Of a DNA stretch of 64,000 bases, positions 9,139-19,082 are shown one piece after another. The translations under genes were made by a program, and so were the position numbers. Each line of letters opens with the position of its first letter. The stretch's first letter is position 1. Under the pieces are notes generated by a model. That model ran no database searches and was not told where the DNA came from. It saw only the letters and a list, made by a program, of their open reading frames with translations. This stretch comes from Fabrea salina (Eukaryota > Ciliophora > Heterotrichea > Heterotrichida > Fabreidae): positions 62,001 through 126,000 of the forward strand of contig JALIHJ010000038.1 in NCBI GenBank assembly GCA_022984795.1, in the 5' to 3' direction.

Positions 9139-11955
9139 TTAGAAGTCACTGAATTTCCTTGGTCTGTTGAGTCTTGGCGGTCTAGCACAGACTGTTCCTT
9201 GCTTAGTGCATTCAGAGCATTTAGAGTCAAATGCATCTTTGCCTGAGTAACTAGAGTAAAACTTGCACTCAGGTCTGTGGTAATGGTTCCCATGCACTAA
9301 GGTGGGTTGTCTAATGCAAGCACACTGAAAACAAAACTCCAGTTTACAAGTAGGGTCTGCACAAGTTACGTGTTCACAACCTTCATCTTTAAGATAAGGA
9401 GTTTTGCAGCCTGGACACTGAGAAAACTCTTTGCCTTCTTTTTCGTAGCTTTCAATTACCCTTTTAACGGCAACTTTGTCACAGGAACCTTCGTGAGGAT
9501 ACTCTAAGCACTTAAAGCAGTACTTTTTTCTGCAGTTAAAGCACCTAACTTTTATGTTATCTATTTCGTATACAGACTTACACTGGGGGCACTCACTGAT
9601 TTTAAGGTTCTTTTTTATGTTTTGGGAATTGAAGTAATCCCAGTCAGATTCACTAACTAAGTTTTGAACTATATGGGGATTCACTGGAATTCCACAGGCA
9701 TTGGGACAAAACATCTCTGACTTGTTGCTCCTAATTTCACCTGAAAAATAAGTAGTAAGGCAGTCTCTGCAAAAGTAATGCTCGCAATCTAAAGTAATCA
9801 TGGAGTTCATTGGGTATTCTTGGAAGCATATATTACAGGCTTTCACTGGAGGAACGTCCAAATACAACTTTTGTAACTCAGCAATGTCGATTTCTTGCAG
9901 TTGCTTACTACAGACAAAGCACACACTTCCGTTCTGACTAATCGAGCTTTGAAAACACTCTTCACAAAGCTGGCACCCGCAATCTCTAAGTTGAGTTTGG
10001 TAAGACTGGCAGTGCGAGCACTGTGGTTTATGCTTTAAGTTCAGCAGAAGTAATTCTTCTTGGTTAAGTTCTCTTCCACAAACACAAAGCTTAGTTTGAT
10101 ACAACTTATAGTCGCAGTTTTCACAGCAATAGTGACTTTGGCAAACTATAGACTCAGAGTACTTAGTAGATTTGCAAATGAAGCATCTGGACTTTTGAGG
10201 ATTCTTTGAATAGGTGAACTTAAAACATGCAGGACACAAAAGGTTTTCCTCTAAAATGTCTTTTAAGCAGTTTGTGCATAAGCAAAAGTGGCCTTCTGAA
10301 AAAGACTCTGCTTCTAAGTTTTGTTCGCATAAACCACACTTGTAAGTAGTTTTAGTTCTTTCCTTCATTTGAAGGTAATAATGCTCGTAGGAGTCCCCTA
10401 GTATTTTTTTAACATCCCATTGAGTCATTAAAACTCCACAAATCAAACACACAGGATCCATTCCTTCGGAGGGATCCACCACAAACAACCAATTTGTAGC
10501 CTTTCCAAGCAACTCAAAAGCATCCTTCTCGCAAAACCTGTGACTACAGCCCAACTGCACAGTTCCTAATTCAGCAAGGCAATAATCGCAATGCTGAAGA
10601 ATTACAGTGACGTTGCTTCTAAGAAATTGACTAAACTTTTCTTCTGAGTCGGCAATCGACTGTTCCAGGTTGACTGAAGCACTTTTAGAATCTCTGAATT
10701 GGTTGTGAAAGTCAGAAACTGCTTTTCTGAAGTTAGGATCGAGTTTTTCAAATGGTAAAGAATTGCTTTGAGCTAAAAGATACAAGTTATAGTAGAGATA
10801 ATGCATGTGGCTTACGTACTGGCCCACGTAAGTGCTAAGTTTGTGAGAATTTCCAAAACTACTGTTGTCTGAGTTTGCTTGTTCTTGTGGGTAAAGTATG
10901 TCATAGTGTCCTGGCCTCAATAAAACGTGCAGCTCAGCTACAGGGTTATCAGACTCAAATTTAGTTTTTGAAAGGGAAGAACGGTCCATGATTATGTGAG
11001 TGATGTTCACTTGTAGTACTTTTGCCATGCAGTAAAACACAACTCCTTCTGCTTCCTTTCCAAACTCCAAAATGTTTCCACTTACACTTTCAATACAGTC
11101 ACTCATGAAGTAACTGATTTCTGGAGACTTGTAGTGATGAATTAAATAGTTGTAGGCTAAAGTCCTCATTTCTGAAACCAAAACTTGGTCTAGTGCAGAG
11201 TCCTGAAACAAGTTCTGAACTTCTTGGATAGCTGTTTCAGAACTATGGAGTTTTAGTTTATAAACGTAAGCAAGCAACTCCAGGAACTTTTCTCTTTGGG
11301 TGTAGTTAGCAATGGGACCATAAACTCCTTCTTTAGCTTGCAAACAGTTGTAGAACTTGTTTAACTGGTAAATTGGACAAGTGCTTCTTGCAAAGTGCTC
11401 TACTAAAGACACTCCAACTGCTCTGAAGTAACAGTTTCCATCACCTCTGCAAGGCCTCCAGCTTGAGTAGTTTTTAGCCATTTCTTGGATGCTTTGCTGG
11501 ATTATAGGATTGTGTTTAAATTCTTCTTGCAAAGAAAGGATCGGAAGTTTAGTTTTGCACACAGTTTGGGGGTAGTTGCTTTCTGAATCAACTGGAACTA
11601 CTTTGAAAACTTTGCCCTCGTATGTTTTGTAAAGCAGTACTTCTGATCCTACTTGTGTGCTTCCAGCTATAAATAGTTTCTTGGGAATAGACACCTTAGG
11701 AGTTTTGTCTGCAAGTGGCTGGACTAAGTAGTCTAGTGGTCTTTCTTCAAGTACCTTTGCTTTAGCTTCTGTAAATTTCCCGAACTTCCCTTTGAACTTG
11801 TAACTTTGGTTTCTAATTTTAAACTCTACAGGGTCAAGTTTGTTAACTTGGAGTTTTTTGGTGTTTTTTACTAGTAATACTCGGTCGATCTCTGGAATGT
11901 AAACTTCAAATGTTTCATCTTCAACTTTAGTTACAATGCCTATTGCTTGACTCAT
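9139..11955 (-). CDS. Otubain-type deubiquitinase fused to an RBR ubiquitin ligase
   Basis: A 938-residue protein joining opposing ubiquitin activities. Residues ~165-360 are a peptidase C65 (otubain) domain: the catalytic loop CRGDGNCYFRAVG puts the nucleophile at ~Cys175, EAEGVVFYCMAKVLQVNITH follows, and the catalytic His is in LLRPGHYDILYP (~350). Next come several Cys-rich RING-like modules (~450-690). Residues ~707-900 form a RING1-IBR-RING2 unit: CNICFQEYP, ISECPQCKSVY, then QCPGCKTPYLKDEGCEHVTC with the RBR-type acceptor Cys at ~860. The frame extends 25 codons upstream into the previous gene; ATG 11955 after GATAAAT is preferred. The upstream stop is 7 bp away. Confidence 0.9.
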   Translation of the reverse strand: MSQAIGIVTKVEDETFEVYIPEIDRVLLVKNTKKLQVNKLDPVEFKIRNQSYKFKGKFGKFTEAKAKVLEERPLDYLVQPLADKTPKVSIPKKLFIAGSTQVGSEVLLYKTYEGKVFKVVPVDSESNYPQTVCKTKLPILSLQEEFKHNPIIQQSIQEMAKNYSSWRPCRGDGNCYFRAVGVSLVEHFARSTCPIYQLNKFYNCLQAKEGVYGPIANYTQREKFLELLAYVYKLKLHSSETAIQEVQNLFQDSALDQVLVSEMRTLAYNYLIHHYKSPEISYFMSDCIESVSGNILEFGKEAEGVVFYCMAKVLQVNITHIIMDRSSLSKTKFESDNPVAELHVLLRPGHYDILYPQEQANSDNSSFGNSHKLSTYVGQYVSHMHYLYYNLYLLAQSNSLPFEKLDPNFRKAVSDFHNQFRDSKSASVNLEQSIADSEEKFSQFLRSNVTVILQHCDYCLAELGTVQLGCSHRFCEKDAFELLGKATNWLFVVDPSEGMDPVCLICGVLMTQWDVKKILGDSYEHYYLQMKERTKTTYKCGLCEQNLEAESFSEGHFCLCTNCLKDILEENLLCPACFKFTYSKNPQKSRCFICKSTKYSESIVCQSHYCCENCDYKLYQTKLCVCGRELNQEELLLLNLKHKPQCSHCQSYQTQLRDCGCQLCEECFQSSISQNGSVCFVCSKQLQEIDIAELQKLYLDVPPVKACNICFQEYPMNSMITLDCEHYFCRDCLTTYFSGEIRSNKSEMFCPNACGIPVNPHIVQNLVSESDWDYFNSQNIKKNLKISECPQCKSVYEIDNIKVRCFNCRKKYCFKCLEYPHEGSCDKVAVKRVIESYEKEGKEFSQCPGCKTPYLKDEGCEHVTCADPTCKLEFCFQCACIRQPTLVHGNHYHRPECKFYSSYSGKDAFDSKCSECTKQGTVCARPPRLNRPRKFSDF

Positions 11956-11962
11956 ATTTATC

Positions 11963-12427
11963 TTAAAGTCCGTACCTCTTATAAACCCAGTTCTCGGCTT
12001 TGAGTTCCCAGCCCTCGGACTTGTAGTCATGCATGTGGCCGAGAGGGTGGGGTCTACTGAAGACTTTTTCTTCTTTAAACCTTTTAAGCACCCTCCTTAC
12101 GTTGTCATCTTCCTTGTCTATTACAGTTTGCCTGTAGGGCCGCTTGAAGTTGCTGTAAACCACCACTCCCATCAAGAACCCAAATAGAATAGGGGCCAGT
12201 TGCACCAGAATGAAGTTGTGAGTGTACATAGTAGTTCCAGTCATGTAAGGCAGCTGTTGGTCCACAATATACTCAGGCTGCATTCCGTCGTACACCCACA
12301 TGTTGGTGTCGAAGATTGAAATGTACCGCTTGTGCTTGTAGTACCCTGCGAAAGGAAAGTCAGGGTGGTCGTGCCCTCCTCCTCTTTTTGGAATCTTCTT
12401 CAGAATGCTTCTGCGCAGCACACTCAT
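11963..12427 (-). CDS. Small single-pass protein, probably mitochondrial
   Basis: A 154-residue protein with a basic N-terminus (MSVLRRSILKKIPKRGGGHD), aromatic-rich segments and one hydrophobic span (ILVQLAPILFGFLMGVVVYS, ~73-92), then a charged C-terminal region. The layout (short basic leader, His/Gly-rich patch, one membrane span) resembles accessory subunits of respiratory complex I such as the NDUFB group, but no family is certain. ATG 12427 lies in TTTTAATAAAATG. It sits between the PAS membrane protein (21 bp upstream) and the otubain-RBR gene (7 bp downstream), all on the same strand. Confidence 0.65.
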   Translation of the reverse strand: MSVLRRSILKKIPKRGGGHDHPDFPFAGYYKHKRYISIFDTNMWVYDGMQPEYIVDQQLPYMTGTTMYTHNFILVQLAPILFGFLMGVVVYSNFKRPYRQTVIDKEDDNVRRVLKRFKEEKVFSRPHPLGHMHDYKSEGWELKAENWVYKRYGL

Positions 12428-12448
12428 TTTATTAAAATGGAATTAAAC

Positions 12449-15400
12449 TTAAGTGTAATCTTTGGCAATGCTGCTGTACAAAGTCTGCTTGTCTACTGAA
12501 AACAACTCAATGAACTCAATCTCATTTTTTATGAGTTCTTTGGCTTTGGATAAGCTGATGTTCATGACTGTAAATAAAAACACTAACTGGAAAAGTGAGT
12601 AAGTTGAAACACACAAAACAACTAACTGAAATACTTCTTCGATGTTTTCAAAGGTTCTCTTTGTGTACTTGTCAACATAAGTGTCCAGTGCTGAAATGAT
12701 TTCTTTTTGAAAATTTTGAATAAAAAAGAACTTTTGGTACATGCTTTGGTACCTAAGGCCGTTTTCAATTTCTGCTAGCATGTTTTCAATGAACTTTTCG
12801 TACTCCAAAAGTGAGTAATATAAACCTTTTTTCATGTGGTTCAGACACTCAGAGCAAGCACTTTCAAACATCATACTAAATATTTCTTGGTTTTCAGTTT
12901 CTAAAAACTGAAGGTCTAGCAAGTGGGTTTTCCAGTACTTCAGAGACTCTATTTGGTGTTTTGCTTCACTTAAAGGAGACACTGCAAACTTTTTGGTTCT
13001 GACTAGTTTTGAGTAGTGCTGGTCTGAGTCTTGCAAAGCAACTTCTCTAACCCAAAAGCTTGTTAGCTCTAGGTCTGCTAGCAGTACTCCAACATTTTCA
13101 ACTTTGTATGGGAGTTGCAAAACTCGGTCTTTTATCTCGTAGTAAAACTGATAGTAAAAGCTTGAGATATAAGCTGTTTCTAAGCAGCACATAAAAACAA
13201 ATACCAGTGCGAGTCTTTTCACAGCAGGGTGCATTCTGTATTTAAATTCCTTCTCAGCTTTGTATTTGGACTCTGAGAACTCATGGAAGTCATGAATTAA
13301 AGAAAGCCTTTCAGAGGCAAGTTTTTTCTTCTCTGCAAACTTGCTTTCAGGAATACTTTCGATTTGGCTCCAAACTCCTTTCCTTAACCTTTCGATTCTG
13401 TAAATGAAGTAACCAATAACTACCATACTCACCACAAGCACAAAGCTTGCTGCAGGCAAAACAAAGTAAATTGAGCTTTCGATTTTTCTTTTGCTTATTT
13501 GGTTCCTAATTTCAATGTAGGGCTTAATGGTGTTGTTTACTTGTTTTAAAGCTTGTTTGGGACAGTTAGTGTATAAGTTAATGAACTCTGTGCTGTTTCT
13601 GTGAATTCTTTTTAAGCCATTTAGGTTCTGTATGTTGCTGGATACTTTTCCGAACAGGTCAGATAAAGTAACGAACTCTTCAGAAAAGTCTCCGTCTTGG
13701 AAGCCTACCCAGTAGAACTGGGGTTCGTTTACTCTTTGAGTAAAACTTTCAGAGTTTATTTCAGAAGCTTCTTCGTAAAAGTGTTTCGAAGCTTTTTTTA
13801 AGTCAGCTGATATTTTGTTAAGGGCCTGAACTACTTCTTCAGAGGTGCTTGACCACTCGTACCCCTCAGATATTAGTTGGAGGTCTCTAGAAAAGTCTGC
13901 AGACTCTGCTAAAAGCCGTCTACTGGTGCCTTTCATGTTTTCCAATTCTGCTTCAAGTCCTCTGACGTCGTTTTTGAGAATTGAGTAACATATTATGCTT
14001 TGCACAAAACTTACAATTATGATTGCAAGCATTAAAATCCTAGCAGTTGCTGCCTTTTTGTTTAAACTCGAAATTAAACTTTTGTATTCATTTCTGCTTT
14101 TCTTGAATTTTGCTTTGGTTTCTGAGTCAAGGCCTTTAGTGTGGTAAGTGTTGTCTAATGTTAGTGAGCCTTTATTTTCGGAGTGACTTATTGTGACACT
14201 TACTATGGACTCATACATATTCCGTTTAAGTTGTTTTTCTTGGTACAAAGAAGTTCCTTCTCTGCGTTTGGCATTAGGGTCTGATATATAACTGGACCTT
14301 ACCCAGTCTTCTCCTGTCCATCTGAAAAGGCCAAGCACTTTCAAAGGGTACGAGTTGAAGATGTGAAAAACGTCAACTCTTATACTCATAGTTTCTCCTA
14401 GACAAGTAATTGCTTGGGTAAGTTCCAAACCAACTTCAACTTCTTTCCTAATCTTGAATTCTTTGAACAGGTTTATAAACTGGTGACTTAGCCCTATTTC
14501 TTGCTTTAGGAACCTACTAAACCCTTCAGTAAGCCCTGTGACTTCACATTTTTTTTCGTAGTCAAACATAGCAAAGTCAATATGCTTATTGTTGGGCTTA
14601 GCAGCAAGCATTATAGAAAGTGAGTTTGAACTGTCTAGAATGATTCTAGCTTTTAAGTCAATGGTTGCTAAGAAACTTTGACTGGTTAAAACAACTAAAG
14701 AATGAACTCCAAAGTAAAAGGAGTGCCTGTGTCTGTACCTGGCTATTTTCTTAGACCAGTGGTCATGATGCCTCTTAGTTGGTTGAGGAATCAAAACTTT
14801 AAAGTCTTTCATTAATAAATCGCTTTCACTGTACCCAAGAATCCCGCTGTTCCTAACGTAAATGATTTTGCCGAAGTTTTCTTTTTCTAAACTCACCTTC
14901 ACTAAGAAGTTTTTAGAGTCACAAAACAGTACGTCATGGATGTTTTTACGTCTTGCATTTAGGGTATCCTTAGCTTGTTTCATCTGCAAGTTAATGTTTT
15001 CAAAATGGTCAGAGTTAACAATAGACTGCAAAAAACCCAGATAATACTTAAAAACAGTAGGGTGGGTTTTTGAAGTGCTTTTTTTGACAATTCTTTCATA
15101 GGAATTCTTGCAGTCTTCAATGGTTGCTTCTGCTTTTAAAAGCTTGTCTACAAAGGCATTGAAACTCAGTAAGTTCTTTTCCTTTGCTTCCATTAAACTT
15201 GCTAAGTCAAAGCACACCAAACGGTCTTTTTCTAAAACTTGTTCAAGTTGTTCTTGAGTGGACACATACCCTATAGACTCTGCTTCTTGTTCGTTGTTTG
15301 CTAAAGAAGCCTCTACGTCTAGTTGGCAGCGGTTAACTTGTGAAAGCATCAAAAGACTCTTAGGCCGTTTCATGAGCTGATTCAGTAGGAACTTTATGTA

Positions 15401-16546
15401 GTCTTTGTCGTCGGGACTCGAAAGCAGGTAGTTAATCACCCATATAAAGATAATGTGGTCGTAAAACTTTTCAAGCGCTTCTTTAAGTAACTGGTCTAGT
15501 TCAGAGTGATTTGAGTTATGCTTGAGTACATAGCGTATGGAGTGTTCCACCTTGTACAAGCTACTTACTGAAGAAGGGAACTTGTTTTCTAGTTCTCTAA
15601 GTGTAATAAACACTCCAATTGAAAGCACCGAAAAAGTCAGCAAGACTGTGATAGGCGCAAAAAAACTTTTGTCAGTTATAAGGGCTACCTTAGCTGCGAA
15701 GATCACTAAAGAAATAACTACAAGCAAAAGCCCTTTGAGTGACTCTAAGTAGTTGAGTGGGAATGCATGGAAAGGTCTTCTCACTAAAAAGGTATAAAGG
15801 AAAACAACACCCAGCACCAAGTACAGAACTAGTTTTTCGTAGAGGTAGTCTTTGTACGGCAGAAAGGCTTCTTGGAAGACCAAAATAATTATAACAACGT
15901 ACTTTATAGCTAAGGTTCTGTGGTCTGCAACTGAGTCTGCGTTTTGGTCGTTCCATTTAAGGTTGCGCAACAGAATTTCTTCCCAAAGCACAGTGGGCAG
16001 GTACACTACAAAAGTGACTACAAACAAAGCTAGCTCCAAGTAAATGGGAAACAAAGTTTTTCCCCCTGTTATTGCTTTTAAGTGTCCAAACAAGCTGTAT
16101 AGCAAGGGTATGAGTAGGAAACTACTGGTTTGGACCCTAGAAAAGTTTTTGAGTTTAATGACCCAGGAGTGGTCGTCTTCTGAAGACAAGTCCCTAAACT
16201 CAAATCTGTCTAAGTTTTTAATCCATAGAGCCACTTTGAAGTAGCATACTAAGTTCAAGCACAAAAGCACAAAGTTAACCACGATTGAAGAGTACAAATT
16301 GACTCCCATGAGCCTTAAGAGCAGAACTGGGTTGGAGAGTGCCTTTAAAATGTCCCAAAAGTTGCTTATGTAGTAATAAGCCCAGGGAACCCCTGAGGTT
16401 TCGTCTTCTGGAATAAATATTGCAAATATCTGGAGGATCTGAACACAATTGAAAATGATCAGCAATGTGTTCGAGCGGCTTTTGCGTTGGAAAGCAAAGT
16501 ACAAGCAAGTTTTTTCTAATAGCTCAAAAAAGCTAATTTCTGGCAT
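12449..16546 (-). CDS. Large multi-pass membrane protein with a PAS domain
   Basis: A 1365-residue protein. Residues ~1-320 contain many hydrophobic spans, followed by a long cytoplasmic part. A PAS-like domain lies near 545-610 (FLVKVSLEKENFGKIIYVRN, then SGILGYSESDLLMKDFKVLI and the conserved RHHDHW). Two more spans (IIIVSFVQSIICYSIL and AASFVLVVSMVVIGYF) bracket an extracellular-looking loop, and further spans follow. This is the arrangement of the ciliate/amoeba TmcB-like PAS membrane family, whose function is largely unknown. The frame extends 26 codons upstream; ATG 16546 after TTATAAATAAAATT is preferred. A sensory role is inference. Confidence 0.8.
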   Translation of the reverse strand: MPEISFFELLEKTCLYFAFQRKSRSNTLLIIFNCVQILQIFAIFIPEDETSGVPWAYYYISNFWDILKALSNPVLLLRLMGVNLYSSIVVNFVLLCLNLVCYFKVALWIKNLDRFEFRDLSSEDDHSWVIKLKNFSRVQTSSFLLIPLLYSLFGHLKAITGGKTLFPIYLELALFVVTFVVYLPTVLWEEILLRNLKWNDQNADSVADHRTLAIKYVVIIILVFQEAFLPYKDYLYEKLVLYLVLGVVFLYTFLVRRPFHAFPLNYLESLKGLLLVVISLVIFAAKVALITDKSFFAPITVLLTFSVLSIGVFITLRELENKFPSSVSSLYKVEHSIRYVLKHNSNHSELDQLLKEALEKFYDHIIFIWVINYLLSSPDDKDYIKFLLNQLMKRPKSLLMLSQVNRCQLDVEASLANNEQEAESIGYVSTQEQLEQVLEKDRLVCFDLASLMEAKEKNLLSFNAFVDKLLKAEATIEDCKNSYERIVKKSTSKTHPTVFKYYLGFLQSIVNSDHFENINLQMKQAKDTLNARRKNIHDVLFCDSKNFLVKVSLEKENFGKIIYVRNSGILGYSESDLLMKDFKVLIPQPTKRHHDHWSKKIARYRHRHSFYFGVHSLVVLTSQSFLATIDLKARIILDSSNSLSIMLAAKPNNKHIDFAMFDYEKKCEVTGLTEGFSRFLKQEIGLSHQFINLFKEFKIRKEVEVGLELTQAITCLGETMSIRVDVFHIFNSYPLKVLGLFRWTGEDWVRSSYISDPNAKRREGTSLYQEKQLKRNMYESIVSVTISHSENKGSLTLDNTYHTKGLDSETKAKFKKSRNEYKSLISSLNKKAATARILMLAIIIVSFVQSIICYSILKNDVRGLEAELENMKGTSRRLLAESADFSRDLQLISEGYEWSSTSEEVVQALNKISADLKKASKHFYEEASEINSESFTQRVNEPQFYWVGFQDGDFSEEFVTLSDLFGKVSSNIQNLNGLKRIHRNSTEFINLYTNCPKQALKQVNNTIKPYIEIRNQISKRKIESSIYFVLPAASFVLVVSMVVIGYFIYRIERLRKGVWSQIESIPESKFAEKKKLASERLSLIHDFHEFSESKYKAEKEFKYRMHPAVKRLALVFVFMCCLETAYISSFYYQFYYEIKDRVLQLPYKVENVGVLLADLELTSFWVREVALQDSDQHYSKLVRTKKFAVSPLSEAKHQIESLKYWKTHLLDLQFLETENQEIFSMMFESACSECLNHMKKGLYYSLLEYEKFIENMLAEIENGLRYQSMYQKFFFIQNFQKEIISALDTYVDKYTKRTFENIEEVFQLVVLCVSTYSLFQLVFLFTVMNISLSKAKELIKNEIEFIELFSVDKQTLYSSIAKDYT

Positions 16547-16683
16547 AATTTTATTTATAAGAAAGTAATTTTTAATAGAATAATAGTTAATAAACTTATA
16601 ACAATATTTAGTTCGGCCAGTCAATTTCTAGGGTGTTCTGAAGTACTTTGAGAAATTAAATATGAAAAGGAGCTTTATACAAG

Positions 16684-17367
16684 TTATTCGATAATTTGTG
16701 TATAAATGGGCGAGAGTTTTTCACCACCCATTGTTGTTGTTTCGAAGTACTCCAGCTGGTTGTCCATATCGCACACAGTAGAAGCTTCTGATTCTTCAGT
16801 AAACTTCTGTTCGTTCTCAGGCATAACACTTGAAACTAAGTCTTCGTAGTAACCTTCTCTAGGCCTAGGCTTCACACTAGCTTTTGATAACTCAGTAAGC
16901 TTAGCATTGATTGCTTGCAAAGAAAGGTCCTCTGTAGCATTTGTCATTAGGAGCCAGTTGTTGTATTTAAAAGCAAATCCCTGAACTAAGTGCTTGAGCT
17001 TAGCTTCTAGTACTCTGCAGTCTTTTTCAAAGTACTTCTTTGCTGTAAAGCCAGTGTAAAGCAGTAGTTTTGGAATACTTAAGAACTGGTCAACTGCTTG
17101 ATCCAGTAAAAGAGCCCACACAGCAACTTGGACTTCATTAAGCTCTAGAATGTTAGCGTACTTGTTGAGTAACTTAAAAAGCTTGAAGTCGTGTAATTTC
17201 TTGTTAAGAGTAGATTCCTTTGCTACTCTACTTAAAAAGTTTTGCCTAAGTGCATTCACCCCTCTTCTCTTGTACAACTTACTTTGCTTAATGGAACGAA
17301 GCAGTTGCATATGGCTAAGGTCTAGTTTGTTTAAGCTCTGTACAGGACAAGAACTTGGCTTTTTCAT
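16684..17367 (-). CDS. Uncharacterised protein, 227 aa
   Basis: I do not recognise this protein. It begins MKKPSSCPVQSLNKLDLSHM, has a basic helical region with several leucine-rich segments (residues ~20-150) and an acidic tail (~180-227). No signal peptide or membrane span is evident. ATG 17367 lies in TTTATAAAGATG. It is divergent to a Rab GTPase gene, with 57 bp between start codons, so the two may share a promoter region. Confidence 0.6.
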   Translation of the reverse strand: MKKPSSCPVQSLNKLDLSHMQLLRSIKQSKLYKRRGVNALRQNFLSRVAKESTLNKKLHDFKLFKLLNKYANILELNEVQVAVWALLLDQAVDQFLSIPKLLLYTGFTAKKYFEKDCRVLEAKLKHLVQGFAFKYNNWLLMTNATEDLSLQAINAKLTELSKASVKPRPREGYYEDLVSSVMPENEQKFTEESEASTVCDMDNQLEYFETTTMGGEKLSPIYTQIIE

Positions 17368-17424
17368 CTTTATAAATCAAAGGCTTTAATTTACTACTAG
17401 AAGTTTCGAGTGTGCAATCAAAAA

Positions 17425-18009
17425 ATGGTAGAGTCCCGCACTAACCAATACAAGTTAGTAATACTAGGCAACACTAACGTGGGCAAAACATGCGTAGTGC
17501 ACAGGTTTGTCCAAGACAGGTTTTTAGACGTTTCAGAACCAACTATAGCAGCCAACTTCCACACAAAAGCTGTGGACTTAGAAGACGGCAGGAAAATAAA
17601 CTTCGAAGTTTGGGACACAGCAGGCCAAGAAAGGTACAAAAGCTTAACCCCTATGTACTATAAAGGCGCAAGCGCAGCCCTTATAGTATACGATGTGACT
17701 TCCCCTAGTTCCTTCGAAGGCGCAAAAGACTGGATTAAAGAACTCCAAACTCACGCCTCTCCCTCAGTAATAATAGGCCTTTGTGGCAACAAAGCTGACT
17801 TAGAAAAAAAAGTAACCTCGGAAACTGCAAAATCTTTAGCTGAAAGACACAGCTTGGTGTTTTACGAAGTTTCAGCTTGGACAGGGGAAAACGTCCAAGA
17901 GTGCTTTTTAGGCATTGCAAAAAAACTTCCCCAAACACCTCCAAGACGGTCCCAAGGCCTTAACCTACAAAACCAACAAGTGAGCTCTCCAGACTCTTCT
18001 TGCTGCTAA
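17425..18009 (+). CDS. Rab GTPase, Rab5/Rab21/22-like
   Basis: A 194-residue small GTPase of endosomal Rab type. G1 is GNTNVGKT, the switch I threonine is in SEPTIAANF, G3 is WDTAGQERYKSLTPMYYKGA, G4 is GNKADL and G5 is VSAWTGEN (family usually SAK, so Lys to Trp here). The C-terminus ends in Cys-Cys for geranylgeranylation. The Rab5 subgroup is suggested by the WDTAGQERYKSL and A-A-L-I-V-Y-D blocks. The frame can start at GTG 17410, but ATG 17425 after AATCAAAAA is the natural start. It is convergent with the sugar-nucleotide transporter, 10 nt apart. Confidence 0.9.
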   Translation: MVESRTNQYKLVILGNTNVGKTCVVHRFVQDRFLDVSEPTIAANFHTKAVDLEDGRKINFEVWDTAGQERYKSLTPMYYKGASAALIVYDVTSPSSFEGAKDWIKELQTHASPSVIIGLCGNKADLEKKVTSETAKSLAERHSLVFYEVSAWTGENVQECFLGIAKKLPQTPPRRSQGLNLQNQQVSSPDSSCC

Positions 18010-18019
18010 CTTATGTTAA

Positions 18020-18916
18020 TTAAGCTTTGTTTTTGATTTTGCCGAAAGAGTACACTGCAGCTCCCAACATACTGCAGAAAAGTCCTGTCACAAAAGCTTC
18101 TGTAGGTTCAACGTCTGGGAAAGCAAAGAGTCCTACTAACATCGAAACAACGTCTTTCATGTTACCCGTGATCGTTGTCGCCATAGGCGAGTTGTGGGTT
18201 GTACACAAGAATACAGCTATGTTACAAAAGAACCCCACTAAGCAAGCCAATCCTAAAGCTATTTTAAAGCTTAAGTGCCCAGTGTAGGGATGCATAGAGT
18301 AAGAAATGTGTTCTTCAGTGCAGTATGCTAATATACAAACTAAAGGAAGTCCTAGCATAGCGTTGTAGTACGACTGCGGAAGCGCACCTAAGTTTTTTCT
18401 TTTTTGTTTTAAAAGTCTAGCTAAGTGCAGTTGCAGTCCTGTGCAAATATTGGCCAAAAACACTAAAAAGAAACCAAAATAGTCACTTGTTAAGTCGTTC
18501 GACCCTGCAACTAAAGCTCCTAAAGAAATCAAGCAGATCCCCAAAGAACTCCATTTGTCAGGGAGCTTCTGCGAAAACCCAATTTCCATCAAAAACACCA
18601 CTAGTGTAGACAACTTGCGCAAAGCTACGTACATAGGCAAGTTCACGTAAGCCATTCCCGAAAGCCCAAAAACAATACTTCCTAAGAAGCACAAAGTCAC
18701 TGGAAGTGTGTCTAAAGCGTCCTGGTAAGAAATCTGTGGAATAGTTTTCATGCCTTTGCTGCGGAGTGCTTCGTAAATCCCTAAGGAAAGCATGTATTGA
18801 GCTGCCATGAAAATAAAAGTGCAGGAGAACTCGTAGGTAAATATAAGGAACTTGTTTGTGATGTTCATAAGTGTAGCAGTCACTCCGTATAACAAGCAGA
18901 TTGCCAAAGGCTTCAT
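18020..18916 (-). CDS. Nucleotide-sugar transporter, GDP-mannose transporter-like (SLC35 family)
   Basis: A 298-residue protein with about ten hydrophobic spans, the size and shape of Golgi drug/metabolite-transporter-superfamily carriers. The block NLPMYVALRKLSTLVVFLME matches the VRG4/SLC35D-type signature in which an R-R/K after a tyrosine-rich helix precedes the glycosyl-transporter helices, and GNMKDVVSMLVG matches the late conserved segment. Such carriers exchange nucleotide sugars for nucleoside monophosphates across the Golgi membrane. The substrate cannot be fixed from sequence. ATG 18916 follows CCATATTT. Confidence 0.8.
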   Translation of the reverse strand: MKPLAICLLYGVTATLMNITNKFLIFTYEFSCTFIFMAAQYMLSLGIYEALRSKGMKTIPQISYQDALDTLPVTLCFLGSIVFGLSGMAYVNLPMYVALRKLSTLVVFLMEIGFSQKLPDKWSSLGICLISLGALVAGSNDLTSDYFGFFLVFLANICTGLQLHLARLLKQKRKNLGALPQSYYNAMLGLPLVCILAYCTEEHISYSMHPYTGHLSFKIALGLACLVGFFCNIAVFLCTTHNSPMATTITGNMKDVVSMLVGLFAFPDVEPTEAFVTGLFCSMLGAAVYSFGKIKNKA

Positions 18917-18995
18917 AAATATGGTATGAGGCTATGGTGAGTTAAGTTTACTACTAAGCACTATAAATGCAACACTTAGGATTAAAGACTAAGTT

Positions 18996-19068
18996 GCTTT
19001 CGTAGCTCAGCCGGTAGAGCGTTTGGCTGTTAACCAAAAGGTCCCTGGTTCGAGCCCAGGCGGGAGCG
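18996..19068 (+). tRNA. tRNA-Asn (anticodon GTT)
   Basis: A 73-nt cloverleaf. The acceptor stem GCTTTCG pairs with CGGGAGC (two G-T pairs). The D arm is GCTCAGCCGGTAGAGC, the anticodon stem is TTTGG/CCAAA around loop CTGTTAA with anticodon GTT, and the T arm is CCTGGTTCGAGCCCAGG. The discriminator is G and no CCA is encoded. There is no intron. It lies in the gap between the sugar transporter and the bL28-like gene. Confidence 0.96.
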
Positions 19069-19069
19069 C

Positions 19070-19075
19070 TTTTTT
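19070..19075 (+). terminator. Pol III terminator of tRNA-Asn
   Basis: A run of six T residues begins two bases after the last tRNA base, the usual RNA polymerase III stop. Confidence 0.8.
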
Positions 19076-19082
19076 ATGAAAG

